Assembly (NCBI RefSeq): GCF_003337415.1
Contig: NZ_QPJT01000005.1
Span: forward strand, 1-64,000
Source of the DNA: Anaerobacterium chartisolvens
GTDB taxonomy: Bacteria > Bacillota > Clostridia > Acetivibrionales > DSM-27016
Length of the DNA: 64,000 nucleotides
Direction of reading: 5' to 3'
Part shown: one piece after another, positions 25,586 to 34,593 of the stretch
Position numbering within the stretch: position 1 is the first letter of the stretch
How the letters are laid out: each line of letters opens with the position of its first letter
Notes under the pieces: generated by a model
Databases searched by the model: none
What the model was told of the DNA's origin: nothing
Seen by the model: only the letters and a program-made list of their open reading frames with translations
Position numbers and translations under genes: made by a program

Positions 25586-26788
25586 CTATTTTACAACCTC
25601 AATATACCCGTTGCTGGTTTCGGCGTTTATGAAAATCTTTTCCGCATATGAGCCGTATCCGCTGCTTTCAGCCTCTACAAAGCTTCCTCCCACTCCCTGC
25701 TTATTGATATTGTGGTAGGTCATTTCGGGTATAAGAAGATTGATGCCCCCATTGGTTGTTTGTGCCTTTATTTTATAGCCCCTGCTGTCCATGTCGTTCA
25801 TATTGACCTTTATGCCTGCATTTGTGGTTTTAAGAGACATTGCGAGCTCAGGGCAGCTTTCATGGTTTTGTACATTTTCCACACTTATTTTTCCATTTGT
25901 TGTCACAGCCTTTACATCCTGCCCCTTTATATGCTTTATGTCTATTACCGCATTATTTGTGTTTATGCTTATGTCACGGCCTATGATGTAATTTACCTGC
26001 ACCTTGGCATTTTTCGTGCTTGCGGAAATGCGATCGCTATTTACCCCCATGAGCTCTATGTGGCTGTTTTTAGTTACGCTCTCAAATACCCTTGACAGAG
26101 AATCCTCCGCATATATCCTTCCATTTGAAGTCTCCAGCCTGATTTTATCGAATTTAAGCGCAGGAAGGAATATTTCATGAGAAATGCTTATATTGCCCGA
26201 CCTGCTGGGCCTTAATGAAATACTACCGCCCGAATCCTTGAAGTCCAAAATATCATCTGTGCTGTTGACGGGGCTTTTTATTTTTGATTTTATTACTATT
26301 TTACTGTCGGTATGCTTTTTTACCGTGATATAGCCGTTTATTCCCTCAATATTTAACTCCATGCCTTCGGCGGCAACCACTTCAAAGTCTTTTTCCACAG
26401 TGGGAAAGCTCCCGAAGAAATTAAACAGGTTTGTGTCAACAAAGCTGCCCACAAAATCCACCATTTTGTCTACAAAGCCAAAGGTAGTGGAGGCTAAGTT
26501 TTTCCCCAGCTTTTCAGCCTTTGTGCTGAACTCGTCAACCATATTGTCAAAATCCTTTTGGCTGTAGTTGTTTTTAAAATCCTTTTTCCAGTCATGAATC
26601 TTATCCCTTAGCTTTGCAGCCTCCTCATGAAACGACGGCTGCTTTTGCTGCTGCTTGAAGCTGCTTTCTCCCGCAGTTTGCCTGCCGCCACCCTCGAGTG
26701 CCGATATAAGCTTTGCAGCCTCTTCGCTGGTTATTTTTCCTTCCTCAAGCATCTTAAGTATGAGCAATTTTTCTTCACTTAAAGACAT
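25586..26788 (-). CDS. DUF4097 beta-helix protein with SHOCT-like N-terminus
   Basis: A 400-residue protein from ATG 26788. An N-terminal helix pair EEKLLILKMLEEGKITSEEAAKLISAL resembles the short SHOCT/YvlB N-domain. A charged coiled-coil-like stretch with FKNNYSQKDFDNMVDEFSTKAEKL follows. The second half consists of repeated beta strands (INGYITVKK, SNGRIYAED, TNAVIDIKHIKG, TNGKISVEN, TNAGIKVN, TNGGINL, SNGYIEV) typical of the DUF4097 putative adhesin/beta-helix. It is 32 bp after the DUF2089 gene, the same pairing seen in other Firmicutes, and shares its promoter. Its function is unknown; envelope stress is a guess from YvlB-like neighbours elsewhere. Confidence 0.8.
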   Translation of the reverse strand: MSLSEEKLLILKMLEEGKITSEEAAKLISALEGGGRQTAGESSFKQQQKQPSFHEEAAKLRDKIHDWKKDFKNNYSQKDFDNMVDEFSTKAEKLGKNLASTTFGFVDKMVDFVGSFVDTNLFNFFGSFPTVEKDFEVVAAEGMELNIEGINGYITVKKHTDSKIVIKSKIKSPVNSTDDILDFKDSGGSISLRPSRSGNISISHEIFLPALKFDKIRLETSNGRIYAEDSLSRVFESVTKNSHIELMGVNSDRISASTKNAKVQVNYIIGRDISINTNNAVIDIKHIKGQDVKAVTTNGKISVENVQNHESCPELAMSLKTTNAGIKVNMNDMDSRGYKIKAQTTNGGINLLIPEMTYHNINKQGVGGSFVEAESSGYGSYAEKIFINAETSNGYIEVVK

Positions 26789-26820
26789 ATTATATTCACA
26801 TCCTCCCAATATCAATAATC

Positions 26821-27189
26821 CTAGCCGTTAATCAGGCCCAAAGCCTCTTCTACGGAAATTTCGCCGCTGTTAAGCCTGTCAAGAACTTCCTTTCTCTTAA
26901 TGCTTGCCGAAGACTCCGCGTCAGCCCTGTAGCCTAATGCTGCTGCTGCGTCCTCAAGCTTGTTTTTTACTGTGGGGTATGAAATTCCCAGTTCCTTTTC
27001 GACTTCCTTTATATTTCCTCTGCATTTTATAAAAACATCTATAAAAGCTTTCTGCTCATCTGTAAGCCTGCAAAATTTGCATAAATTAAAATGACCTTCT
27101 ATATTTGTACCGCACTCATCGCAGCTTATTCTGGTAACCTCCGTATTGCTGCCACATACCGGGCACTTCCCTAATACCTCCTTAGACAT
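26821..27189 (-). CDS. DUF2089 zinc-ribbon/HTH regulator
   Basis: A 122-residue protein. ATG 27189 has AGAGGTG upstream; GTG 27198 is too close to it. The N-terminus has CPVCG...CDECG...CKFC cysteine pairs (zinc ribbon). The middle LTDEQKAFIDVFIKCRGNIKEVEKELGISYPTVKNKLEDA is a sigma-like helix-turn-helix. The C-terminus DRLNSGEISVEEALGLING matches the short helix pair at the start of the DUF4097 protein. It is likely a DNA-binding regulator of its own two-gene operon. Confidence 0.85.
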   Translation of the reverse strand: MSKEVLGKCPVCGSNTEVTRISCDECGTNIEGHFNLCKFCRLTDEQKAFIDVFIKCRGNIKEVEKELGISYPTVKNKLEDAAAALGYRADAESSASIKRKEVLDRLNSGEISVEEALGLING

Positions 27190-27240
27190 TTCACTCACCT
27201 CTTTTTGATTGATAAAATAAATAAGCCCACTAAAAAAACC

Positions 27241-27293
27241 TTAATAATATTATGCTCTATATTAATATTATTAAAGTTTTTTACAAATGTCAA
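27241..27293 (-). promoter_or_regulatory. Promoter with palindromic operator, DUF2089 operon
   Basis: On the minus strand TTGACA (27293-27288), a 17-bp spacer and TAATAT (27270-27265) form a near-consensus promoter. A perfect 12-bp inverted repeat TTAATAATATTA (27241-27252 and 27263-27274) covers the -10 and start point. A repressor bound there would block transcription; autoregulation by the DUF2089 protein is inferred. Confidence 0.6.
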
Positions 27294-27369
27294 TAATTAT
27301 TATTAACATTATCAATTAAATTATTAATTTTTTTAATGATGCATTTAAAAATATTGCGGAATATATACA

Positions 27370-27397
27370 AAAGAGCAGCGAGCACAAGCTCGCTGCT
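27370..27397 (-). terminator. Terminator of the dnaX-recR operon
   Basis: On the minus strand AGCAGCGAGC, a 4-nt loop and GCTCGCTGCT followed by CTTTTGT. It lies just after recR. Confidence 0.8.
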
Positions 27398-27402
27398 TCC
27401 CG

Positions 27403-28002
27403 TTAAATCTCTCTTCTTCCCTCCAACGCTTTTGCCAGAGTAACCTCGTCGGCGTACTCAAGATCGCCTCCCACAGGTATTCCGTGAGCTATTCTTGTGG
27501 TTTTTATCCCCAGAGGCTTTAAAAGCCTTGATATATACATTGCCGTGGCCTCACCCTCAATATTGGGGTTGGTGGCCAGAATGACTTCTTTTATGCTGCC
27601 GTCCTTAACCCTCGACAGCAGCTCTTTTATTTTAATATCCTCAGGGCCTATGCCCTCCATTGGAGATATGGCACCGTGCAGAACATGATATACGCCCTTA
27701 AACTCTCTTGTGCGTTCCATTGCAACCACGTCTCTGGGATCCTCAACTATGCATATTACAGAGGGCTCTCTGGAGGCACCTGTGCATATGCTGCACGGAT
27801 CGGTGTCTGTCAGGTTGCTGCATATTGAGCAATATCTTGTTTTAAGCTTTGCTTCCATAATGGCATTTGCAAGCTTTTCCGCCTTTTGATCGGTAAGGTT
27901 TAAAACATGGAAAGCCAGCCTTTGTGCCGTTTTATGTCCCACGCCCGGAAGCTTTTCAAATTCTTCTATAAGGCGTGCGACTGGTGCTGCGTAGAAACTC
28001 AT
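27403..28002 (-). CDS. recR: Recombination protein RecR
   Basis: A 199-residue RecR, the normal length. It has the helix-hairpin-helix ([22 protein letters not shown]), the four-Cys zinc finger ([16 protein letters not shown]), and the Toprim domain ([16 protein letters not shown] ... [29 protein letters not shown]). RecR loads RecA with RecF and RecO during gap repair. It is the last gene of the SRP RNA-dnaX-(PilZ)-ybaB-recR run. Confidence 0.97.
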   Translation of the reverse strand: MSFYAAPVARLIEEFEKLPGVGHKTAQRLAFHVLNLTDQKAEKLANAIMEAKLKTRYCSICSNLTDTDPCSICTGASREPSVICIVEDPRDVVAMERTREFKGVYHVLHGAISPMEGIGPEDIKIKELLSRVKDGSIKEVILATNPNIEGEATAMYISRLLKPLGIKTTRIAHGIPVGGDLEYADEVTLAKALEGRREI

Positions 28003-28040
28003 TTATTTATCTCCATTTGATTGCTTGACATTATTTTAAG

Positions 28041-28385
28041 TTAAAACAATCCCGGCATTCCGCCTATACCGCCTGTAATTTTACCCATTTCGCTGTTTAC
28101 CATTTCGTCTGCCTTGCGTAAGGCCTCGTTAACGGCAGCCATAATGAGATCCTGAAGCATTTCAACGTCATCGGGATCTACAACCTCAGCCTTTATAGTT
28201 ATTTCCTGTATTTCCTTTTTACCTGAAGCGATGACGGTTATGGCTCCACCGCCTGCGCTTGCCTCCACTGTTTTTAACTCAAGCTGCTCCTGCAGCTTTG
28301 CCATATCCTTTTGCATTTTCTGGGCCTGCTTCATAAGATTGCCCATGTTTCCCCCGCCAAATCCCGAAAATCCGCCTTTTGCCAT
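28041..28385 (-). CDS. YbaB/EbfC family nucleoid-associated protein
   Basis: A 114-residue DNA-binding protein of the YbaB/EbfC family: a Gly/Phe/Met-rich N-terminus, [42 protein letters not shown] and a C-terminal helix. It binds DNA as a dimer with tweezer-like shape. It lies 38 bp upstream of recR, the standard bacterial linkage. Confidence 0.95.
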   Translation of the reverse strand: MAKGGFSGFGGGNMGNLMKQAQKMQKDMAKLQEQLELKTVEASAGGGAITVIASGKKEIQEITIKAEVVDPDDVEMLQDLIMAAVNEALRKADEMVNSEMGKITGGIGGMPGLF

Positions 28386-28509
28386 ATCCTTTTCCTCCTG
28401 CCTGTGTCTTATGGTAGATTCACCCTAAGGCGCATCATTATTTATAATTATAATTAAAGATTACAATATATACAATAAATTTTTATTTGTCTTTGTTTCT
28501 ATATATTTA

Positions 28510-28693
28510 GCAATAAAGATTTTACATGGAGGATATAATTTGATGAAAGAAATTTTTTTGACCCGTAAGGAATACATCTAAGAAAAGCGCCTGATGACAG
28601 ACCCGTGAGACATTTCCCCGCAAGGCGTCTTTTCGTTGTAGTTAAAAATTTCTGTAAGCAATTATATCCTCTATGTTTGTAAAATCTTTATTG
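28510..28693 (-). mobile_element. MITE-like element, copy B (184 bp)
   Basis: Inverted copy of elements A and C; the reverse complement matches copy C at nearly every base. The ends are GCAATAAAGATTTTACA. It sits between the PilZ gene and ybaB, with one terminus only 4 bp from the PilZ stop codon. In the direction of local transcription it has the same orientation as A and C. Confidence 0.9.
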
Positions 28694-28697
28694 CATC

Positions 28698-29255
28698 CTA
28701 TATATCTCCGTATTTGCTCGTAAGAGAGAGTCTTGCCACAAGAAGCTTTAAATGGTGGATGAATTTTTTATGTCCTTTCAGGGTTTTAAAGCCCACTCTG
28801 AATTTATCGCTTTCTTTAAGGCAGTAGATTATTTCACACTTTATTTCATAGGGCATCTGATCCAGCATCATAGTAAATACAAGTATGGAGCCTACCTTTA
28901 TTTCACTGTCGCACACTCCACCTAAGCCTGCCATGGATACATCGAACAGTGTAAGGGTAATAGGCTTTTCCGGCGGCGCAAGCTCTGTGCCCGGAGGCTC
29001 TGCGATAAGCTCGCATCTTATATTTTGTATATATCTGACTCTTACATACCTTCTTCTTTCGTCAAGTATCTCCTTGTCAAGCTTTTTATTAAAGGAATGA
29101 TCGTTGCCCCATACATATTCGTCCTCAGGCTCCTCTAGGGTTCCGTCCCCGATGTCCTCGGGCTCAGGCCTGCGCAGCTTTTCATCCTTCAGGAGCCCTT
29201 CCTTATCACCCGGCTTTTCATTATCCTTCCCAATGATAATTTTATTATTATACAT
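28698..29255 (-). CDS. PilZ-domain c-di-GMP-binding protein
   Basis: ATG 29255 has GGAGAG at 5-nt spacing; a TTG 15 bp upstream is less likely. The 185-residue protein has an acidic N-terminal region of about 65 residues and then a PilZ domain with RRRYVRV (the RxxxR c-di-GMP motif) and FDVSMAGLGG (the D/NxSxxG motif). It should bind cyclic di-GMP. It is inserted between dnaX and ybaB, which is unusual for this conserved operon. The Tad pilus is a possible target, but only by analogy. Confidence 0.88.
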   Translation of the reverse strand: MYNNKIIIGKDNEKPGDKEGLLKDEKLRRPEPEDIGDGTLEEPEDEYVWGNDHSFNKKLDKEILDERRRYVRVRYIQNIRCELIAEPPGTELAPPEKPITLTLFDVSMAGLGGVCDSEIKVGSILVFTMMLDQMPYEIKCEIIYCLKESDKFRVGFKTLKGHKKFIHHLKLLVARLSLTSKYGDI

Positions 29256-29281
29256 AGCGACTCTCCACAACTTATATTTGA

Positions 29282-30928
29282 TTACTCGTCTATTACATTC
29301 AGAGGAACATTAGCCTTTGAAGCAAGCTCTCTGGCTGTAGCCATAAGCTCATCCTCAGGGGGCGCATCCTGTTCTTGCCCGGTATTGGTTTGTACGTCGC
29401 CCTCGCTCAGGCATTTAATTTTTACCTCTCGGCCAAGCTTTTTGGAAGCAGCGGCTTCTATGATCTCAAGGTTTTCAGCTTTTGCCGCCACCATTTTGCA
29501 AAAGCCCTTGTCTGCCCCGAAAACAATTCCTATAAACCTGTTATCAAGCACCAATGCTTTTGTACCTATAAGGTTTGAGTAAAGTACCATTCTTCCGGAG
29601 GATTTAAGCTCGTTTATCACAGCCTCCCACTCGGCGATATGCTTGAGAAGCGGCTTTTCGGCAGGCTTAGCTTCCGCATGGGAGGCTGCTTGCCCGGAAG
29701 GCACCTTCTTTGAGTCCTTCGGGGAGGAGCTTTTAAATTCTGTATCGGGCTTTAGCTGGGGAGAAGGGACAGAAGCCGCTCCGGCTGCTCTTTTTTCAAG
29801 CTCTGCAAGCCTCTCAAGAACACTGTCATCACCTTTATTTAATGCGGGATCACACAGCTTCATGAGTGAAACCTCAAGGAGTATTCTCGGGCTGGATACC
29901 CACTTTAAGCTTGACTCCACAGCCGACAGCTCTTTTATCGCCATCATTATTTTTTCCTTGCTCAATTCCTTTTGCTGTAAAAGCATTCTTTTAATCGAGT
30001 CCTCCGAGGCATCGACAATATCTCTGGGATTAGATGCCATCTTGCATATCAGAACATTCCTGTAGTAATACACAAGTCCCGAAACAAACTGGGATATGTC
30101 CTTGCCTTCCATAATAAGTATATCGACAAGCTCAAGGATTTTGCTTATATCCCTTTGAATCACAGCGTCAAGCATATCCGCTGTAAACATATCATTTGAT
30201 ATCCCCGCAACGGACAGCACATCCTCATAGGATATTGTGCTATTTCCCAAGCCTATGCATTGATCAAGCAGGCTTATGGCATCTCTCAGCGCACCGTCGG
30301 CAGTTTTTGCAATAAGTCTTGCGGCATCCTTATGCAGTTCAACATCGCTTTCCCGGGAAATTTTCATAATGCGTTCTACTATGCTGTCTATTGAAATCCT
30401 TTTAAAGTCAAATCTCTGGCAGCGGGATAAAATTGTTGCGGGAAGCTTGTGAGGGTCAGTGGTCGCAAGTATGAATACTACATGCGGAGGCGGCTCCTCA
30501 AGAGTTTTAAGCAGCGCATTAAAAGCCCCCGTTGAAAGCATATGGACTTCATCTATTATATATACCTTGTATTTGGCCTGAGAAGGGGCATAGATTACTT
30601 CATCCCTTATGCTGCGCACGTTATCTACGCTGTTGTTTGAGGCAGCATCTATTTCTATAACGTCCAGTATGTTTTCAGACAATATGCCCTTGCAGATCTC
30701 GCATTGGTTGCAAGGGTCCCCGTCATGTGGGGACAAGCAGTTTATTGCTCTCGAGAATATCTTCGCCATGGTAGTCTTTCCTGTGCCCCTTGTGCCGCAG
30801 AAAAGATAGGCATGGGCTATACGCCCTTTGCTTACGCTGTGTTTCAAGGTTTTTACTACATGCTCCTGCTCAACTACATCCTCAAATACGGCAGGCCTCC
30901 ATTTTCTATATAAAGCAATGTATGACAT
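29282..30928 (-). CDS. dnaX: DNA polymerase III subunit gamma/tau
   Basis: A 548-residue clamp-loader subunit. Visible are P-loop GTRGTGKTTMAKIF, the zinc-binding cysteines CLSPHDGDPCNQCEIC, IDEVHMLSTGAFNALLKTLEEPP (Walker B and sensor region) and SRCQRFDFKRI. The C-terminal part after residue about 370 is a Pro/Ser/Lys-rich linker with a tau-like tail. ATG 30928 follows GGAGG. It lies downstream of the SRP RNA gene. Confidence 0.97.
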   Translation of the reverse strand: MSYIALYRKWRPAVFEDVVEQEHVVKTLKHSVSKGRIAHAYLFCGTRGTGKTTMAKIFSRAINCLSPHDGDPCNQCEICKGILSENILDVIEIDAASNNSVDNVRSIRDEVIYAPSQAKYKVYIIDEVHMLSTGAFNALLKTLEEPPPHVVFILATTDPHKLPATILSRCQRFDFKRISIDSIVERIMKISRESDVELHKDAARLIAKTADGALRDAISLLDQCIGLGNSTISYEDVLSVAGISNDMFTADMLDAVIQRDISKILELVDILIMEGKDISQFVSGLVYYYRNVLICKMASNPRDIVDASEDSIKRMLLQQKELSKEKIMMAIKELSAVESSLKWVSSPRILLEVSLMKLCDPALNKGDDSVLERLAELEKRAAGAASVPSPQLKPDTEFKSSSPKDSKKVPSGQAASHAEAKPAEKPLLKHIAEWEAVINELKSSGRMVLYSNLIGTKALVLDNRFIGIVFGADKGFCKMVAAKAENLEIIEAAASKKLGREVKIKCLSEGDVQTNTGQEQDAPPEDELMATARELASKANVPLNVIDE

Positions 30929-31013
30929 AAAGCCTCCTGCAAATTAAACAATACTCCCGATACTATTAAACTGATTAACAGCTATAATGATATCATATAA
31001 TGAAAAATCCTTC

Positions 31014-31074
31014 AAAATAAAAAGATCTGCTTTCGGCAGACCGATCCACAAATCGGGTCGGCGAAGGCAGACCT
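31014..31074 (-). terminator. Terminator of the SRP RNA gene
   Basis: On the minus strand AGGTCTGC pairs with GCAGATCT around an inner GACCGAT/ATCGGTC stem, followed by TTTTTATTTT. It is strong and lies about 20 bp after the RNA. Confidence 0.85.
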
Positions 31075-31091
31075 TACACAAAGCATTAAAA

Positions 31092-31366
31092 TAATAGCCG
31101 TGCACCTATTTTCGACTTAAATCTTACAAGCGTAACCCTTGTAGTTAACTCTAACCAGGCAATGCTTACGGCACATGAAAATGTCTGCTTACCGCTGCTT
31201 TCTTCCGAACCTGACGGGGTTCACAGGTTTTCATTGCGTAAGACCCGGTTTTCATTGCCACTTGCAGGGGGCAGACCCTACAGGAAAAAGCCTATAATAG
31301 GAATTCAACCCTGCTACAGCGGATTGCAGGAATAGGGCACCGCTACCTCCCCATCTAGCACGGCTA
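31092..31366 (-). ncRNA. ffs: Signal recognition particle RNA, large bacterial type
   Basis: On the minus strand the core reads CCTGTGAACCCCGTCAGG, then GGAAGAAAGCAGCGGTAAGC, the conserved SRP domain that binds Ffh. The 5' end GCCGTGC (31364-31358) pairs with 3' GCACGGC (31103-31097). The 5' part GGGGAGGTAGCGGTGCCC and GAATTCC match the Alu domain of Firmicute RNAs of about 270 nt. Its place upstream of dnaX is the typical Firmicute order. The 5' and 3' ends are my estimate to within several bases. Confidence 0.95.
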
Positions 31367-31464
31367 AACTTTTGACAATAAATAAACAGCGCTGACTGTT
31401 AATAATCCCGCATAGGCGTGAATTTTTCAATACTATAGCAGGCCAGTCCATAAGCTGCCTTTCT

Positions 31465-31493
31465 ATTATACATAAAAGATGTGCTTATATCAA
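31465..31493 (-). promoter_or_regulatory. Promoter upstream of SRP RNA
   Basis: On the minus strand TTGATA (31493-31488), 17 bp, TATAAT (31470-31465). The transcript would start about 90 nt before the mature RNA, so 5' processing is expected. No tRNA or other RNA is recognisable in that leader. Confidence 0.6.
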
Positions 31494-31640
31494 GACGTTT
31501 TGGAAATTAATAATATGGTATTTTAAGGCAAAAAAATAAAGCACCCGGTATAATATGTATAAATAATTGCTTTGCCATATTGAGTGCTTTTTAAATAACA
31601 ACAAACAAAACCAGATAATATATTAAAAGGAGGAACAAAA

Positions 31641-31685
31641 TTGAAAAATAATATTGCCAACTGTGGCAAATTTATTATATCATAA
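31641..31685 (+). CDS. Possible 14-residue leader peptide
   Basis: AAAAGGAGG (31625-31633) stands 7 nt before TTG 31641, and the frame reads a 14-residue peptide (KNNIANCGKFIIS after the start) before TAA. The ribosome binding site is stronger than most in this window although no long frame follows. A TTGCC/GGCAA hairpin lies inside the frame. It is upstream of galU and could be a leader or signal peptide, or chance. Confidence 0.3.
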   Translation: MKNNIANCGKFIIS

Positions 31686-31756
31686 TTTGTTCAGAAGCAA
31701 TGTTAAATTTACATGACAATTTTACAAATTGTTAATAAGGCAAAGCTTAAAAGTTA

Positions 31757-31786
31757 TTGTAACTTCTATATAAAATTTGGTACAAT
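31757..31786 (+). promoter_or_regulatory. Promoter for galU
   Basis: TTGTAA (31757-31762), an 18-bp spacer and TACAAT (31781-31786), 49 bp before the start codon. Confidence 0.5.
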
Positions 31787-31834
31787 GAATAGAAATATTT
31801 TTTAAAGAATTTGATATAAGGAAGTGTATGAGAA

Positions 31835-32704
31835 TTGAAGGTACGAAAAGCAATAATTCCGGCAGCGGGGCTTGGAACGAGGTTTCTCCCTGCCACGAAG
31901 GCACAGCCCAAGGAGATGCTGCCAATAGTTGACAAACCCACAATTCAGTACATAGTAGAGGAGGCAATAGAGTCAGGAATCAAGGATATAATGATAGTTA
32001 CCGGAAGAGGCAAAAGAGCTATTGAGGATCATTTTGATAAGGCATATGAGCTTGAGCAGGAGCTGATGAAAAAGGGAGATATGGATCTTCTGAATGTTGT
32101 ACAGGACATATCAAATCTGGTAAATATTCATTATATAAGGCAAAAGGAGCCTAGAGGACTTGGACATGCAATACATTGCGCTAAAACCTTTATAGGTGAC
32201 GAACCCTTTGCGGTGCTGCTGGGGGATGACATTGTGGACTCACAGGTTCCTTGCTTAAAACAGCTTTTGGATGTGTTTGACAGATATCAGACTACTATAG
32301 TTGGGGTGCAGCATGTAGACTGGGAGGATGTATCAAAATATGGAATTATATCCTGCCGGCAGGTTGAGGACAGGGTATACCGCATAACAGACATGATAGA
32401 AAAGCCTGATGCAGAAAATGCCCCTTCAAATGTTGCCATTTTGGGAAGGTATGTTATAACACCGGGAATATTCCGGCATTTGGAGAACGCCTCTCCGGGA
32501 AAGGGCGGGGAAATACAGCTTACCGATGCCCTGAAGCACCTTATGGATGAAGAGAATATAAATGCGTATGACTTTATCGGAAACAGGTATGATGTGGGAA
32601 ACAGGCTGGGGTTTGTGAAAGCCACTGTGGAATTCGGTCTTAAGCGCAAGGATTTGAAGGACGAGCTCACAGAATACCTTAAGGGAATAGTTAAGGAGCT
32701 ATAG
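31835..32704 (+). CDS. galU: UTP-glucose-1-phosphate uridylyltransferase
   Basis: A 289-residue enzyme starting at TTG 31835 after AAGGAAG. The N-terminus KAIIPAAGLGTRFLPATKAQPKEMLPIVDKP is the nucleotidyltransferase signature, and EKP and GEIQLTDAL motifs follow. It makes UDP-glucose for cell-envelope glycans and glycolipids. It stands alone between its promoter and a terminator. Confidence 0.95.
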   Translation: MKVRKAIIPAAGLGTRFLPATKAQPKEMLPIVDKPTIQYIVEEAIESGIKDIMIVTGRGKRAIEDHFDKAYELEQELMKKGDMDLLNVVQDISNLVNIHYIRQKEPRGLGHAIHCAKTFIGDEPFAVLLGDDIVDSQVPCLKQLLDVFDRYQTTIVGVQHVDWEDVSKYGIISCRQVEDRVYRITDMIEKPDAENAPSNVAILGRYVITPGIFRHLENASPGKGGEIQLTDALKHLMDEENINAYDFIGNRYDVGNRLGFVKATVEFGLKRKDLKDELTEYLKGIVKEL

Positions 32705-32731
32705 AGATTGTATAAAAGCATTAAAAATTTC

Positions 32732-32768
32732 AATAATACCTGCGGAGGGTTTGCGGGTATTATTTTTA
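32732..32768 (+). terminator. Terminator of galU
   Basis: AATAATACC (32732-32740) pairs with GGTATTATT (32756-32764), followed by TTTATT. Confidence 0.8.
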
Positions 32769-32865
32769 TTATGTGCCGGTCTGTGTGCAGTTTATGGTAT
32801 AATTCTATTTATGCGGCGGCATTCTAATTGCGGTCCGCTTCAATTATGATTAAAGCAGGTGTATT

Positions 32866-33564
32866 ATGCAAAATAGAATTTTACTTGTTGAAGATGATAT
32901 ATCTATAAGCGAAATGCTTAAGGACTACCTTCAAAAAGAAGGCTTCATTGTTAAGGCTGCCTTTGACGGGGAAGAGGGGGTATCGGAATTTTTTAAAGCA
33001 AGCTTTGAGCTGGTAATTCTGGATATAATGATGCCGAAGCTTAACGGTATTGAGGCTATGAGAATTATCAGAGAAAGGAGCTCCATACCTATTGTGCTTG
33101 TATCGGCAAAGGGTACTGACGTGGATAAGGCCATAGGGCTGGGTCTGGGAGCCGATGATTATATTTCCAAGCCTTTTTCAATGATTGAGTTTTCCGCCAG
33201 GATTAAGGCTGCAATAAGGCGTTCCATAAGATATTCGCATGATAATAAAAATGAAAAGCCAAAGCTTTTAAATATTCATGATATTATTATTGATCCGGAT
33301 AATTTTTCGGTTACAAAAAACGGGGAAAGCATTAAGCTTACATCAAAAGAGTTTGATATTCTTAAGCTGTTTGCCACAAACCCCGGCAGGGTTTTTACAA
33401 AGGCGCAGATCTATACCTCCGTTTGGGAGGATGATTATTTCGGAGATGAGAATGTTATTAATGTACATATGAGAAGGCTGAGGGAAAAAATTGAGCATGA
33501 CCCTTCTAACCCGCAGTACATAAAGACCTTGTGGGGCATAGGCTACAAATTGGGAGAAGCTTAA
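32866..33564 (+). CDS. OmpR-family response regulator
   Basis: A 232-residue regulator. The receiver has the acidic pair LLVEDD, phospho-acceptor Asp53 in LVILDIMMPKL, and KPF with the conserved Lys. The C-terminal winged helix includes LTSKEFDILKLFATNPGRVFTKAQIY and VNVHMRRLREKI. It should control the ABC transporter downstream after phosphorylation by the kinase encoded 1 bp later. Confidence 0.95.
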   Translation: MQNRILLVEDDISISEMLKDYLQKEGFIVKAAFDGEEGVSEFFKASFELVILDIMMPKLNGIEAMRIIRERSSIPIVLVSAKGTDVDKAIGLGLGADDYISKPFSMIEFSARIKAAIRRSIRYSHDNKNEKPKLLNIHDIIIDPDNFSVTKNGESIKLTSKEFDILKLFATNPGRVFTKAQIYTSVWEDDYFGDENVINVHMRRLREKIEHDPSNPQYIKTLWGIGYKLGEA

Positions 33565-33565
33565 T

Positions 33566-34510
33566 ATGAATGTTTTTTTGGTAATTGTTGTTGCTGTTCT
33601 TGCAGGAATGGTTTTTGTCCAGTGTATGGCTCAAAAAAGGCGAAGCTCCGATTTGAGATATGTTAGTGAAAAGCTGGGCAGCATTATGGCAAATGATACC
33701 GGTGAGAGGCTTATGGCTTTTACGGGCGATAAGGAGCTCATGCGTTTACTGAACGAAATAAATAAGGTGCTTGAATACAGGCTTAAAATATCTCAGGAGC
33801 ATAGAAAGACAGAAGCTTCCATGAAAAAAATGCTTTCTAATATTTCACACGATTTAAAAACACCTCTTACGGTAGTATTGGGATACATCGAAACAATCAG
33901 GCTGGACAAAAATATAAGCAATGAGGATAGAAGCATTCTTTTGGACAGGGTTGAAAACAAGGCGCACGAAATACTTGAGCTAATGAACAAGTTTTTTGAT
34001 CTGGCAAAGCTGGAGTCGGGCGACAGGGAAATTCCTCTGACAAGAGTCAATATGAGCGAGATTTGCCAGAGGAACATACTGGGGTTTTACGACATTCTAA
34101 CCTCCAGAGGGATTGAAGTATGCATTGATATTCCGGAGTATGGAATCTATGTATGGGGGGATGAGGAAGCGCTGGACAGGATTTTAAGCAATCTGATTTC
34201 CAACGCAATAAAATATGGAAGCGAAGGGAAGGTTATAGGGCTGTCGCTCAGGGCTGATGATGGTTTTGTCTACACCGATGTCTGGGATAGGGGAAAGGGG
34301 ATCGACGAATTAAGCAAGGACAGGGTTTTTGAGAGGATGTATACGCTTGAAGACTCAAGAAATAAACGGAATCAGGGCAGCGGGCTTGGACTTACCATAA
34401 CCAAAAGGCTTGTGGAAAAGCTAAACGGTGAAATATCACTGTGCAGTATGCCGTATGATAAGACGGTATTTACCTTCAGACTAAAAAGAGCGGTTTACCA
34501 CCCATCTTAA
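33566..34510 (+). CDS. Sensor histidine kinase, single short membrane segment
   Basis: A 314-residue kinase with one N-terminal helix (residues 1-20) and almost no extracellular part, the layout of intramembrane-sensing kinases. The H-box is ISHDLKTPL (His95), the N-box NLISNAIKYG, then DRGKGID and GSGLGLTITKRL. Gene order regulator-kinase-ATPase-permease matches Bce/Bcr-type antibiotic detection and resistance modules, where the transporter helps sensing. Confidence 0.92.
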   Translation: MNVFLVIVVAVLAGMVFVQCMAQKRRSSDLRYVSEKLGSIMANDTGERLMAFTGDKELMRLLNEINKVLEYRLKISQEHRKTEASMKKMLSNISHDLKTPLTVVLGYIETIRLDKNISNEDRSILLDRVENKAHEILELMNKFFDLAKLESGDREIPLTRVNMSEICQRNILGFYDILTSRGIEVCIDIPEYGIYVWGDEEALDRILSNLISNAIKYGSEGKVIGLSLRADDGFVYTDVWDRGKGIDELSKDRVFERMYTLEDSRNKRNQGSGLGLTITKRLVEKLNGEISLCSMPYDKTVFTFRLKRAVYHPS

Positions 34511-34593
34511 GAAATTTGTAAGGTTTGATTAAGAAAAAAGAAAATTCTCATATCTATAATAAAAATATAAACAAGATTTGAGAGGAGAATAGC

